A stretch of 64,000 bases of DNA. It comes from Cercophora sp. LCS_1. Its lineage: Eukaryota; Ascomycota; Sordariomycetes; Sordariales; Lasiosphaeriaceae. Every line of letters starts with the position of its first letter. Within the stretch, counting starts at the first letter, position 1. Both the position numbers and the translations under genes were made by a program. This document shows positions 44,863 to 55,386 of the stretch, in pieces. Location of the stretch: contig JAPZLL010000012.1 in NCBI GenBank assembly GCA_036250225.1, positions 620,001 to 684,000 on the forward strand, read 5' to 3'. The notes under the pieces are model-generated. The model saw only the letters and a list, made by a program, of their open reading frames with translations. It searched no databases and had not been told where the DNA came from.

Positions 44863-46315
44863 ATGGGTTCAACAGGGCATGATCTCGCAACGACGGTAAA
44901 CTATTATGCCGATCCAGGCGATGGGAGTCTACCTACTCCGGTTTATGTTGGCAGGTGAGCTGCCCATTCTCCGACTCGCAGCTCCAGGTTCACATTTCCC
45001 AATTCCCACCCCTCATTCACCGTCCTACATGATACCGGAGTTTCCCACCTTTGCAAGACAAATTATTTACGTTTTATCTGAGACGGTGCGTATAACGTAA
45101 CTGGCTAACAATGAAAAGTACAAAAGTGACGAATGAACGTCCAACGGTATCCGTCCCGGTTACAGTCACGGATGTCACTGGTAACGAAGACAGCTTCACG
45201 CTGGATACGCATGGATTCGCGTACGTGAGAGACGAGAGTTGCGAAAAGGGGTTTCATGATGAGGAGGTGGTAAAGGGGGTGTATTATGCGGAGTGTGAGG
45301 CGCTGGTTAGTACTTTGTGAGTGACTTTCTCCTTTTTGTGTCTCTACCTACTTGGCTGTCTGTTCAGCACCCTTTTTTTTCGAGGTGTCGGTTTTGTGTT
45401 TTGAGGCGTTGATGGTTCCCCTTCACCTGGTGGTTGCTGGTGTTGCGTTTTGAGTTGCCCTCCTCTCCCCCCCTTGAACGGTTTCCCACCTTGAGTCACG
45501 GTTTTCACATTGTTCAACTTACAACTCGTCGACTTTGCTGTTTAGATTCACTCCCCTCGCCTGATGAAACAATAGCATAATTACCGAAGCGTGAAACTGA
45601 ACTGTAGATGACAATTAGCACCGGAGCGAAAAGAGTTTTCGCATTCGACCACAAAGTCCGCCGGGGTCCGGCATACTGGCATCGGCTGGGCGAGAATAAC
45701 GCCGCGTCAAGGGGTCCATTGCGCAATGCCCATGTTGATCAATCATATGACGGCGCGGTCATCAGGCTGAGGGAGCAGATTGGGGATGGGGAAGTTGGTG
45801 GGAGGTGGGGGATCATTAATGTTAGTCCTCCATCTTCACTTCCTTTTTGCCCTCTGTTTTGCTTTGCCGGGTTTGTCAACAGACAGGTCGTATGATGTGG
45901 ATCCGTTCCCGTCCTCGAACTAGGGGGTGATCTGTATCCCGGTCATTCCGGAACGATAGGGATTCTGTTTTGGTAACTGGTGTTTCTACAGGTCTGGCGC
46001 CCCATCAAAACGGTATTCAAAGACCCACTGGCCGTCGCTGACGCCAGATCCGTAGAGGATACGGATCTCGTTGCGGCGTCCATCATATACGTCAGGAGTG
46101 GACGGCGAATGGAGAGCTGGACGGTCAAGCCGAACGCAAAGCATCGGTGGTACTTCAAGTATGCGCAGACGCCCGAGGAGGTGCTCTTGATCAAGTGCTT
46201 TGATAGTGGTGAGACTGTGGCGAGACGGGTGCCGCACTGTGCGGTTGAGGACTCGGAGCAGAGGGACAGCGAATGTCGGGAGAGTGTAGAGGTTAGGTGT
46301 TTGGTGTTTTACTGA
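44863..46315 (+). CDS. AsaB/CmcJ-like oxidoreductase (hydroxylase/desaturase family)
   Basis: Non-heme-type oxidoreductase family protein of 271 residues, found in many fungi and in some secondary-metabolite clusters. Four exons (44863-44954, 45119-45305, 45608-45820, 45992-46315) restore a continuous family sequence: VNYYADPGDGS, TVTDVTGNEDSFTLDTHGF, TGAKRVFAFDHKVRR, NAHVDQSYDGA, then VWRPIKTVFKDPLAVADARS, WYFKYAQTPEEVLLIKCFDS, RRVPH and the ending ESVEVRCLVFY. The HVDQSYDGA and VPH segments may supply metal ligands. Introns 2 and 3 both use a GTTAGT donor, which the frame requires; intron lengths are 164, 302 and 171 nt, longer than those of most neighbours. The gene converges on the tannase gene with 75 bases between stops. 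The substrate is unknown. Confidence 0.85.
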
Positions 46316-46390
46316 CATGTTGAACTGTATCTGAGAGCCATATGTTGTACATGTGAGATGGGAACAGAGATAAATACATGAACGATTCAA

Positions 46391-48091
46391 CTAAGCACAC
46401 CTCCAATTCGCCGCATCGTTGACGTTCCCACTCCCATTATACACCGCCCTCTGCGGATAAGGACACAGCGGCCTCGTCCTAAACGTCGAAAAATCGGCAT
46501 TGAAAGCCGTGGCAATGATCTTATCCACAGGCTTATCATTCTCAACCCAGAGCTGCAACGCCGCCAGAGCATCATAGTTCGAGTCATTCAGATGTCCCGG
46601 CACCGACCATCCCTCGCCAACAGCCGGCAAACCCACACCAAGTGTCGGGAGCAACCTCATAATCGAGGCTTGGCCCGGTGCACCAAAGTCCCACGGCGCG
46701 TTGTACCGGTTGCTGAAGAAGCAGTGCTGCATCCCCGGCACCTCAAAGTATCTGAACCATGACCTCGTGCTGGCTACGTCGGAGCTTAGAGCGGCGATGG
46801 TCTGGTTGTAGTAGTACAGCGAAGTACGCGGCGAGATGAGACCGTCAGCGAGACCATGGTACATGAGGATCTTGCCCCCTTTCTTGCCCGGGCGTGTTCG
46901 ATAGCCCGAGATATCAAACTTATTGGCGGTCGCTTGGCCGGGGTTGATTCTCTCCGATTGGAGGACGGCGTCGTCGGTGAAGTTCTGCCACGTGTACCGC
47001 GTGTTGTTGTAGATCCAGTAGCGCTCGTAGTCGAAATCAAAGCCTGTTAGATCGCGGTCCTGGGCAAAGTAGACCCCCCATTGGTCTTCGGATGACTTTC
47101 CGAAGCCGTGGTACTTGAAGGCGCCGTTCACGTAGTAATCGCCCCAGATTTGCTGGGCAGTTTGTGCCTGCTGTGGCGTGATGCAGCGTGTGAGGTCGGG
47201 ACAGACGATGGTACTGATGTCAAAGTTGCATTGTTCCGGCTGGCTGATGATGTTGTCGGCCAGACCGTCTTGGGCATCGCATTGTCGCAGGACTTCGGTG
47301 GCAATCAGGGACATTTGGGTCTGGGTGAGTTTCCCGTTGGCGGTGCTGAGCTGCTGGTATGCAATCTTGGAGATCCATGGCATCAGATGCTGCGTGTCCC
47401 AGGCTGCGGCACCAATGAGGGCTCCGTCGAAGCTGTTTGCGTCATATTGGATTTCCTTCAGGCCTTGTCGGCCTCCTGTTGAACAGCCGGTGTAATAGGA
47501 GTATCTGATGGGGTTGCCGTAGTAGCGGGCGACCAACAGCTTGCCGACCACCACTGATCCGTGTAGTGCCCTGTATCCAAAGTCCCAGAGCCGTGCATCG
47601 GTCGCCCATGAGAGATCACTGCCGGCCGAGTTGTGCCCGTTGTCGGTCGATATGGTAGCAAAGCCGTAGTGCGGACCTTCCCCCATGTTGGGCCAGTTGA
47701 TGCCGCCAGCAAAAGACGCGCCGCCAACGGTGAGGATCTTGGAGTTCCATCGAGCCGCAGTCGGGAGAAACATGCCAAACCGGTAGCTGGATACCGACTT
47801 TGTGGGGAAGTCAGAGGTGTTGGTCACTCGGACCGTGACGGCACAGAGGGCTGGTAGCACGTCGATAGTCTGTGGAAATCCCAGGTTGCCTGCCTCACGA
47901 TATGTGCCCCCTTCTGCGATAGACACGGCTCTTTCGACCGTGACCGTCACGCCGGGGAGGGCAACAACACCCGTGAAGGAGCTGGCGAGGCATCGGAGGG
48001 CCTGGCGAGGCTGGTTCTCGCCGAGAGGGGAGGCATCTGCGATCCCAGACCAGAGCCTCAGGAGCACCGCAACGAGAAACACGGCAAACAT
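46391..48091 (-). CDS. Secreted tannase / feruloyl esterase family protein
   Basis: Extracellular esterase of the tannase family, hydrolysing ester bonds of gallate or of ferulate and other hydroxycinnamates in plant material. A single exon gives 566 residues from the ATG at 48091, which opens a hydrophobic signal peptide (MFAVFLVAVLLRLWSGIADA). The frame is open upstream to 48445, but that extension would bury the signal. The catalytic triad is visible: Ser204 in TGCSTGGRQG, Asp416 in YHGLADGLISP and His456 in GMQHCF. The neighbouring Cys203 and Cys457 form the family's disulfide that bridges Ser and His. The calcium site is present (CDAQDGLADN, 271-280). Several N-x-S/T sites fit secretion. 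Which ester is preferred cannot be decided from sequence. Confidence 0.92.
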   Translation of the reverse strand: MFAVFLVAVLLRLWSGIADASPLGENQPRQALRCLASSFTGVVALPGVTVTVERAVSIAEGGTYREAGNLGFPQTIDVLPALCAVTVRVTNTSDFPTKSVSSYRFGMFLPTAARWNSKILTVGGASFAGGINWPNMGEGPHYGFATISTDNGHNSAGSDLSWATDARLWDFGYRALHGSVVVGKLLVARYYGNPIRYSYYTGCSTGGRQGLKEIQYDANSFDGALIGAAAWDTQHLMPWISKIAYQQLSTANGKLTQTQMSLIATEVLRQCDAQDGLADNIISQPEQCNFDISTIVCPDLTRCITPQQAQTAQQIWGDYYVNGAFKYHGFGKSSEDQWGVYFAQDRDLTGFDFDYERYWIYNNTRYTWQNFTDDAVLQSERINPGQATANKFDISGYRTRPGKKGGKILMYHGLADGLISPRTSLYYYNQTIAALSSDVASTRSWFRYFEVPGMQHCFFSNRYNAPWDFGAPGQASIMRLLPTLGVGLPAVGEGWSVPGHLNDSNYDALAALQLWVENDKPVDKIIATAFNADFSTFRTRPLCPYPQRAVYNGSGNVNDAANWRCA

Positions 48092-49163
48092 GATGGCCTT
48101 GTACGTCCGTGAATGGTTGGGTCTGTCGATACGCCGGTGGGCACCGTCCTGGTTCTTGGGGACGGGTCCATATTGTCCCAGATTGATGCTTTTAATACCT
48201 GCCGATCTGACGCCTCCTGAGCCCGGTTCACGACGGCGGTGTTTGTCATGCCCTGCATCACCAGCATCTTTGGTGCCTGCCTTTCTGGGCTGCCGCTCCC
48301 ACGGCGAGTCCCGTGAATAGGGCCATGATGCGACTTCCGGGCTGCCGCGGGCGCCCATCAAGGGACGAGGGAGATTGCGCGACGCGTGCACGGGCAATAT
48401 TGGATTTTGCGAAGCTGGCGATGCGATGGTGCCGTGCTGCTGCAACCCCCCTCGGTGCGCTGGACGAACAAAATGCGACGCGTCGAGCCGGTGATCAGAT
48501 GCCGTTGACGGAACGCGTGTGACCCTGTGTCCTGGGTCGACTGGGCCGAGTCGGGCAGAAGGCTACGGGGACGCGGCAGACCGAGGGGCTGCGCGGGAGC
48601 GTCATTGGCGTTGGTTCCTGCAGGAGTCCGGGGCTCGGCCTTCATTGGCTTCCTTTCGGGCACCCGATGCGACGCGGCCCCAGGTGACGGGACCTGTCCC
48701 CACAGTGCTTGTCCAGCAACCGAGCCCCCTAATCCGATCACTTGCCTCCCCGCTCGGCTGTGCCCCGGCAATCGAAACCGTCAGTTGACCTCTTCCCCAG
48801 ATTTTAGGGCTGACCTTGTGAGGCATTGACAGAAAGGCAGGGAAACACAAATATTGCAACCCAACAGGAAAAGAGCCCCGTACCATTGCGCCGATTATTG
48901 CCTTGGGCGAAGCACAGCGGCTGAAATCCCAGCCGCGATCCGCCAGAGCGAACATGAGACGCCACACACATGAGAAATACTATGGAGTTCGTCACAACGT
49001 AAGAGAAATGGAAACGACGTGGTCCCATCAAGAAAGTCAGCGAAAATAATAGTAATGTGGTATCATGCGCTGGAAAATCCGGACGCCACCCTCCTCATGA
49101 ACGTGAAACCGGTTTTCCCCCTCCCTCTCTCCTTTTTGCCCTTGGAACCACAACCTAGGACGA
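48092..49163. other. Intergenic region upstream of the tannase gene
   Basis: About 1.1 kb that includes the tannase promoter and the 3' flank of the zinc-finger gene. The tannase frame stays open for 118 codons into this region, but no signal or domain is present there. Confidence 0.5.
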
Positions 49164-50430
49164 TTAGTTGATGCGGTAAAAGTCGTAGACAATCTCGGCG
49201 CCTCTTCGGCAGCCGGCACCCGTCCACACCCCGGAGCTGAGCTCGAGGTAGCGCTCGTCGCCAGTTTCCATAAACATGGTGACTCGGAACCTGTACCGAC
49301 TTGCTGTGACGTTGTCGGCAGCAACTGGATTCTGGAGCCTGTCCATGATGTCCTTCTCGGCGACTAGCCAGCCCTTGATGGTGCAGACGAAGAATGCAGG
49401 GTCTTCGTCGTTGGTCTGCATCAAGTAACGGGCGGAAATGCTTGTCGAAGTCTCGTTGACCGTTGTCTGCGTGTCCTGTCCGCCTGGCTATTGTTTGTCA
49501 GCAGGACCCCATGGGAAGGGGATGAGTGTGGCAAGCATACGAGGACTGCTCCCTTGCCCCACCGACCGGCCCATTGACCACCGACACAGGAGACCCAGCT
49601 GAGTTGGCCCAAGTTGCCTTGACCCAAGCCTACCTTCGGCTTGACCCTTATGCTCAAGCGGAAGTCAAGGTCTAGGACAGGCGTAGGGATGGCGAGCGAC
49701 CTTGCGACATCGTCCTCGTCGAACTGGTGAAGTAGATGATTCGCCGGGATCTTCTCCTTGAGAATGTTTTGGTACCCGGGGCATGTTAGGAGATGCTCCC
49801 GTTGCCGAGACGTGTTCTTCGCCCGGACTTGGTTGCAGTACAGGCACCGCACCGACAGCCCCTTGTCGTCCTCCTTTTGCTTGAACTCCTCAAACGCGGC
49901 ATGGACTTCTCGGAGGGGGATCTCGGGGAGGGATGAACTGGGGTTCGTGTTCTTGGTTGCCGTCGTCTTCTGCCGCTTAGGCGCGGGCGAGTCCTCCATG
50001 CCCGAGAAGGACGGGCGACTGTGCACTTGCGGGATGGCATTGATACGCGGGTTCGGCGTGAAGCCTAGGGTGGTGTGGTTTCCGGAGGCATCGAGGTTGG
50101 ACGGCTCGCCAAAGCCATCAGAAGCCGAGCCATCTTCGTCGACTCCGCTGGTCGCAGCTGCGAGGGTGGCGGCAAAGGCATCGGGGTGCTGCTGGAGGTA
50201 GGGCGAGCACTTGAGGAGATGCGCCCGTTGACGGGTTGTGTTCTTCGCCCTCACTTCCCTACAGTAGAGGCATTGGACAGAGACACATTTGTCGCCTTTT
50301 TGCGGAGCCCCATGTCAGTTGTTTTCTCGCGATGGTAATGACGCACAGTACGTCAGGTCAGGCGGTAAATACCTTCGCCGCGAAACTCTTGGAAGGCCGT
50401 GTGCACATCCTGCTCCACTGGCCGCGGCAT
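49164..50430 (-). CDS. Protein with two duplicated BED-like zinc fingers and a C-terminal globular domain
   Basis: 347 residues from three exons: 50373-50430, 49634-50295 and 49164-49487, joined across introns of 77 and 146 nt. The second acceptor is TAG before CCAGGC, dictated by phase. Two fingers with identical spacing C-x2-C-x13-H-x3-C are seen: Cys28, Cys31, His45, Cys49 and Cys170, Cys173, His187, Cys191. Each is preceded by a related helix (VHTAFQEF and VHAAFEEF), so a unit of about 45 residues is duplicated. The shared core VRAKNTxRQRxHLLxC is typical of BED-type fingers that descend from hAT transposases. The C-terminal ~110 residues (FRLSIRVKPK to GCRRGAEIVYDFYRIN) form a globular domain I recall only from uncharacterised fungal proteins. 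No transposase catalytic region is present. Function unknown. Confidence 0.8.
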
Positions 50431-52400
50431 GGTGAACTCAATGTCGGAGACGGGTAAAATGATGAAAAAATGAAGTAATGACCGTGCCGATTGACGTCCC
50501 AGCACCGAAAATCCGCGGAAATACGCAATTGCAATGATTCAGCTCGACGTCTTGGTCGTTGACGCGACGACAACATGGTGGGAGACGGGAATGTTTCAGC
50601 GCAATCCTGTAATCCAAATCCCGCACTTACTCACGTGAGGCTTGGCGTGGCCTCTGATTGCAACCCTAACCCAACACTTGGAGCCAGGAAAACCACGAGA
50701 ACTCAACATCGGGGGGCATCGAGATGCTCCTCCGAAAGGATGAACGCTGCGTCTGCAACTGATTGGAAAGAATTATTACTCTTCAACTGGCTGTATCTCC
50801 TTGTCCGCTCATACGCGCTGGACGTTGTGGGGGTTGGAGAGGGGAGACTGCGGCGGCATCTCCTCTGGTGTAGCGACCCGCCGGTTGTCGAAGCCAACGG
50901 CAAGAGCTTACCATACCATATTTCCTTTGATTCAGCTCGAACTTCCCTCACCCTCGCCGAAAAGGCAGTTTATGCACCGTTTTTACATGTTTCCGAAGCC
51001 AAGGTGCCAAGATCGGTACCCGAACAGGGGGAAAGGCTTGGCACGGCTAGCGAACGGCCCGAAAGCTTGTAAAACCGCAGCCCGAAAACTCCTTCATCTT
51101 GGTCGGAAACTCGGAGGCTGCACGTTTGCCGTGGGTAGCCGGGTCGGCTGGACTGCCTCGGGCTGTCGCTAGTCACTTGCTCGGAACTGAAGTCATGGAC
51201 GCCTACCTACTGGCCGGAATTCCCCTTGTCTCAATGGGCAAGCCCTCGCAGGAGAGCCCGCTTCTGGGAAGCTTTTGGGATTCCCACATTTTCTCGTTTC
51301 CTTTCTAACCAATCTGGCAAGTAACATCATCAGTCTTGAGGGGATGGCATGGCTACAATTGTTATGGCACTCAACTAACAATGACCTAGAGATGACTGGT
51401 AAATGACTGGTTTGCACATTTTGCAGTCTCATCGCGCCGGCTTAGGGCCGGGTCCCATGAATCCAGCGATGACCTCACACCTAGCGTTCATGCCTTCCAT
51501 CATCAGACGAATAGGCATATCCCAAGTTCCCAACGTAACCCGGCAACAGAGAAAAGGGCTCGTCTCGAACAAAAAAAAAAAAATAGGCCGCAGCCGGTCA
51601 TCGTTGTCTGTCGAGTCGATCTTCGAGGCTGTGACGGAAACCTAGACTGGGTCCGGAGAGGCAAAAATAGCACTGTCAAGATCGCATCGAGGCGGGATGA
51701 GGCCCCAACTGTTCGGCAAGACGAACCCGCGAACAGAGTTGACAGGTTCTTATCAAGTAGTCCAGACGCGAAGGCGAAGCTGGATGACTCGCTCTTAACT
51801 CGCTGTCGCGATGCCGAGGCCAGAGAGCCAATCAGGTGTTATTCTAGAAAACATTTTGTCCCGATAGCGGACAGATAGCAGGGAGACCCCGGTTTTACTT
51901 GTTCGCATCATTGTTACTAACAGATTGGTCCAGAGACCCGCGGTCGCCACCGGCCGGGCCGCAACATCCCCACTCCCCCACTTGTTCGAAGCCTTTGGAC
52001 TGGTTCCTGGGACCCCCTTTCGCCGAAGAACTGGTGTTAGACCGCTGTAACGGCACCAGGCCCGTCCATGATTCGCCGGCTCATTCTTGATGAGCTTCAC
52101 AGGGATGGACCAGTGGCCTCCAGCGTCGTTGAAGGTTTCGCTCCCCGAATCTTCCGAGAGAAAGCCGCCGTCGTCATTTCGCAATGGCGAGCCCAGGGTT
52201 ATATATCCAAGATGCCCCGGAGTGGTTCCAAGAGGTCGAATTCTGTGAATCGACGTGCATCACTGGGAGGTCGACTTTCTCCCTTCACCAGTTTCGGCCT
52301 TCGAAATTCCTACTCGTTTACACCAGCTTCACAACGCACATGACCGACTAATCTTGGACATCTTGGACAACCACCGCACTAACACTTCGACTTCACGAGC
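50431..52400. other. Intergenic region upstream of the MFS gene
   Basis: About 2 kb without a recognised gene. It has an A13 run at about 51571-51583. A 91-residue frame at 52068-52343 ends shortly before the transporter start and is more likely leader sequence than a gene. Confidence 0.45.
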
Positions 52401-54292
52401 ATGGACGACAGAACATTGAGACTGGGCCAGGCTCCACCATACCCCGACTTGGACGCAGTCCTCGAGGACGGCCCCAATCCCGCCCCTTCTCAGCCTGCCT
52501 ACCATCAGACACAGGCAATGGAGCCTACACGTCGTTCGAGCGATCTTGGGAATTACGGAATGACTGCGCTAGACAATGCGAGGACGGCTGAAGCCGCAGA
52601 AGCGGTAGGAATACCCGACCCCTCGCCAGCAGCCGGCCATCTGGCCGAGGTCCAGGCGAGCAAGCTACAGGGGCAGTTCGATGCCGGCCGGGACTACAAG
52701 CTTGTCCAGTTTACCGAGGGTGATCCCGGGGATCCCAAGAACTGGTCCAAGGCCTACAAGTGGTACTGCACCATGGTTGTTGCCGTGACCTGCTTCGTCG
52801 TCGCCTTTTGCTCAAGTGTCATCACTGCTGATGTCGACTCTGTTGCTCGCGAATTTAACGTCAGCCACGAGGCAGCCCTCCTCCCCATTACCGTCTTCGT
52901 CGTTGGTTTCGGCGTTGGTCCCATGATCTTCGCCCCTCTCTCCGAGGTCTTTGGCAGACAAGTCATTTAGTAGGTCGCATCGGTCCCACTGACAAGACAC
53001 CCTCGCTAATAGTGCATCAGTGGATCTACACTTCTCCTGGCTGTTGTTTTTGTAATCCCTTGCGCGGTGGCTAAGAACTTCGGAACGCTCATCGTATGCC
53101 GAACCATTGACGGCATTGCTTTCTCCGCCCCCATGACGCTTGTCGGTGGCACCCTCGCCGATCTCTGGCGCAACGAGGAGCGAGGTGTGCCTATGGCCGC
53201 CTTCTCCGCTGCTCCCTTCATTGGCCCCGCTAGTATGTTTCCCTGCTTCTGGCCCGAGGCCAGTGCCCGCTAACGCGTTGCTCAGTTGGTCCCCTTGTCG
53301 GTGGGTATATCTCCACGGCTGGGTGGCGATGGATGTACTGGATCCAGCTTATCCTCGCCGGTGTTGTCTGGTTTCTCATCACCTTTACCGTCCCCGAGAC
53401 GTACGCGCCGACTATCTTGGCTCGCCGCGCCAAGAAGATACGCAAGCAGACCGGAGACATCCACTACGTTACCGAGCAGGAGCTTGATACCCGGCCTTTC
53501 AGCGAGCGCTTGACGGTTTTCCTCATCCGGCCGTTCCAGCTTCTCTTCCGCGAGCTCATCGTTTTCCTCATCAGCGTCTACATGTCGGTCCTCTACGGCC
53601 TGCTGTACATGTTCTTCGTTGCCTATCCCATTGTTTTCGAGAAGGGCAAGGGCTTCTCGCCTGGCACCACCGGCCTGATGTTCATCCCGCTCGCTGTCGG
53701 TGTCGTTCTGTCGGCCGTGTGCTCTCCTCTCGTCAACAAGCACTACCTCAAGATGGTCGCCAAGTATAACGGGAAGCCGCCCGCCGAGGTTCGCCTCATC
53801 CCCATGATGCTGAGCTGCTGGTTCATCCCCATAGGTCTCTTCATCTTTGCTTGGACCTCGTACCCTCACCTCACTTGGGTCGGCCCCTGCCTCGCTGGTT
53901 TGCCTGTGGGCTTTGGCTTCATCTTCCTCTACAACGCGGCGAACAACTACCTCGTCGACTCGTACCAACACCAGGCCGCATCCGCACTGGCTGCAAAAAC
54001 CTTCATTCGTTCCTTCTGGGGCGCCGGCTGTGTCCTCTTCACCGAACAGATGTACGAGAGGCTCGGAGACCAGTGGGCAACGTCTCTCCTTGCTTTCATC
54101 GGTCTCGCCTGCTGCGGCATTCCTTTCCTCTTCTGGACCTTTGGTGCGCGTATCAGAGCCAACGCCAAGTACGCATACGGTGGGGACGACAACACTTCAG
54201 ACTCGGACTTGGAGAAGGTCATGACCCAGCAGTTGCCACACCATGACATGTTGGACCTGGAGCGTGCTCGCAGCTATGTGAGCAACCCGTAA
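52401..54292 (+). CDS. MFS transporter, DHA1 (multidrug:H+ antiporter) type
   Basis: Plasma-membrane-type drug/H+ antiporter of 595 residues. Exons 52401-52969, 53021-53232 and 53286-54292 are joined across introns of 51 and 53 nt with normal splice signals; the joins read GRQVIYGST and FIGPAIGPLVGGYIS. A ~110-residue cytosolic N terminus ends in the DHA1 signature GDPKNWSKAYKW just before the first membrane helix. The helix 2-3 loop has APLSEVFGRQ. The later motifs WRWMYWIQLI and VPETYAPTIL are typical of the group, and hydrophobic segments total about twelve. The cytosolic C-terminal tail is acidic and Ser-rich. Substrates of DHA1 proteins range from drugs to polyamines and metabolites and cannot be predicted. 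No toxin-cluster partner is adjacent. Confidence 0.92.
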
Positions 54293-55386
54293 AGGTCGGT
54301 CCCTAGGGCTGCAACAGAGCCGTGGCTCCTCTGGTGAGAAGGCGCCATCGCTCAAAGAGCTAATATCATAGTCTCCCCTTTGGGGGACGTGCAATCTTTA
54401 CTATCTTCTGTGGTGATCTATAGGGTTTTGTTTTTCTTCGCACATGGACAACAGGACCATTGGAGTTTCAAAGGGAAGGACGGGGGTTGGGTTTGAGCAT
54501 CTTTGATACCATTAGATACCAGTTCCTGTAATGGCGATAAAATGAAAGCGTATTTATAATCATGCCATCCCTTATCATCAACTTCGTGACTCACAATCGA
54601 TGGTGGTGAAGCTGATGCGTGTCGGATGAAAACAGATTCTCTGCCCCTGAAAACATCCCCTGAAATGAAATGCCAAGACAAAAACAATGGGCGAACGGAC
54701 TGCGAACGGCGCCTAAGGGACCACCAAAGATAAGGTGTCTTACGAGAAAGCAAAATGATCGCCGTTTTGATGTAAGGGTGACCGCTTGCCCGGAAATTTA
54801 CGTGTCGCTCAGGACGCGCATTCCCAGTCTTCTAGACCAAAGCGTTTCAGACACTTATCGCTTCATGCACGCCGGGAGTGACTCCCTCCGGCAGCGTTTG
54901 AGCGCTGGGATCTCAGGCGGTTGGCGGCGTTGGCAACATTGTGGACAGAATATTTGGTCATTCGGTTCAATGAATTCTTCTACTATCGCCATTTCAAGAG
55001 AAAAAAACCTTGAAAGACTTGTAAAAAGCAGTCCAAAATCTTCAATTGACTTAATATACTTTGAGGCATTATTCATTGCTACGCAATCTTGTATGTAACC
55101 TTCAATTGCAACATCAGCTGCCCTGACATTTTCCTGGGGACAACTTTTCTGTACGAAAACTCGTCAGATTGGCCCCTGGAGGGGCTCTCGCCTGGTAACG
55201 ATAAGAGCGGGGTTGTTCCCAGCTCCTCCCCTCGGTTCCTCGCCCAGGTCCCTCGTGCCATGACTCACACCCCGCAATTCAATAGCAATTGGGTTCCTGC
55301 ACGTTGGAAAGTTTGTTGAGCCAACTTTTTTTTTCCCCCTTGCAGCAACACGATCCGACCCGCAACAGCTCGACAGCGCAGTCACC
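54293..55386. other. Intergenic region upstream of the asparaginyl-tRNA synthetase gene
   Basis: About 1.1 kb containing the transporter 3' flank, then the synthetase promoter and leader with a T-rich tract at about 55322-55335. No other gene is seen. Confidence 0.5.

Noticed and set aside
52068..52343. 91-codon frame just upstream of the MFS gene
   Set aside because: It starts in a weak context, has no family resemblance and ends 57 bases before the transporter start, so it is probably leader or promoter sequence.
53282..53971. 229-codon charged open frame on the minus strand
   Set aside because: Antisense to membrane helices of the MFS transporter. The Glu/Asp/Arg richness is the mirror of hydrophobic codons.
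25878..54292. A single secondary-metabolite biosynthetic cluster
   Set aside because: A regulator, an NmrA-like reductase, an AsaB-like enzyme and transporters are present, but they are spread over about 28 kb with gaps and no PKS, NRPS, terpene cyclase or DMATS. Only a relic or edge can be suggested.
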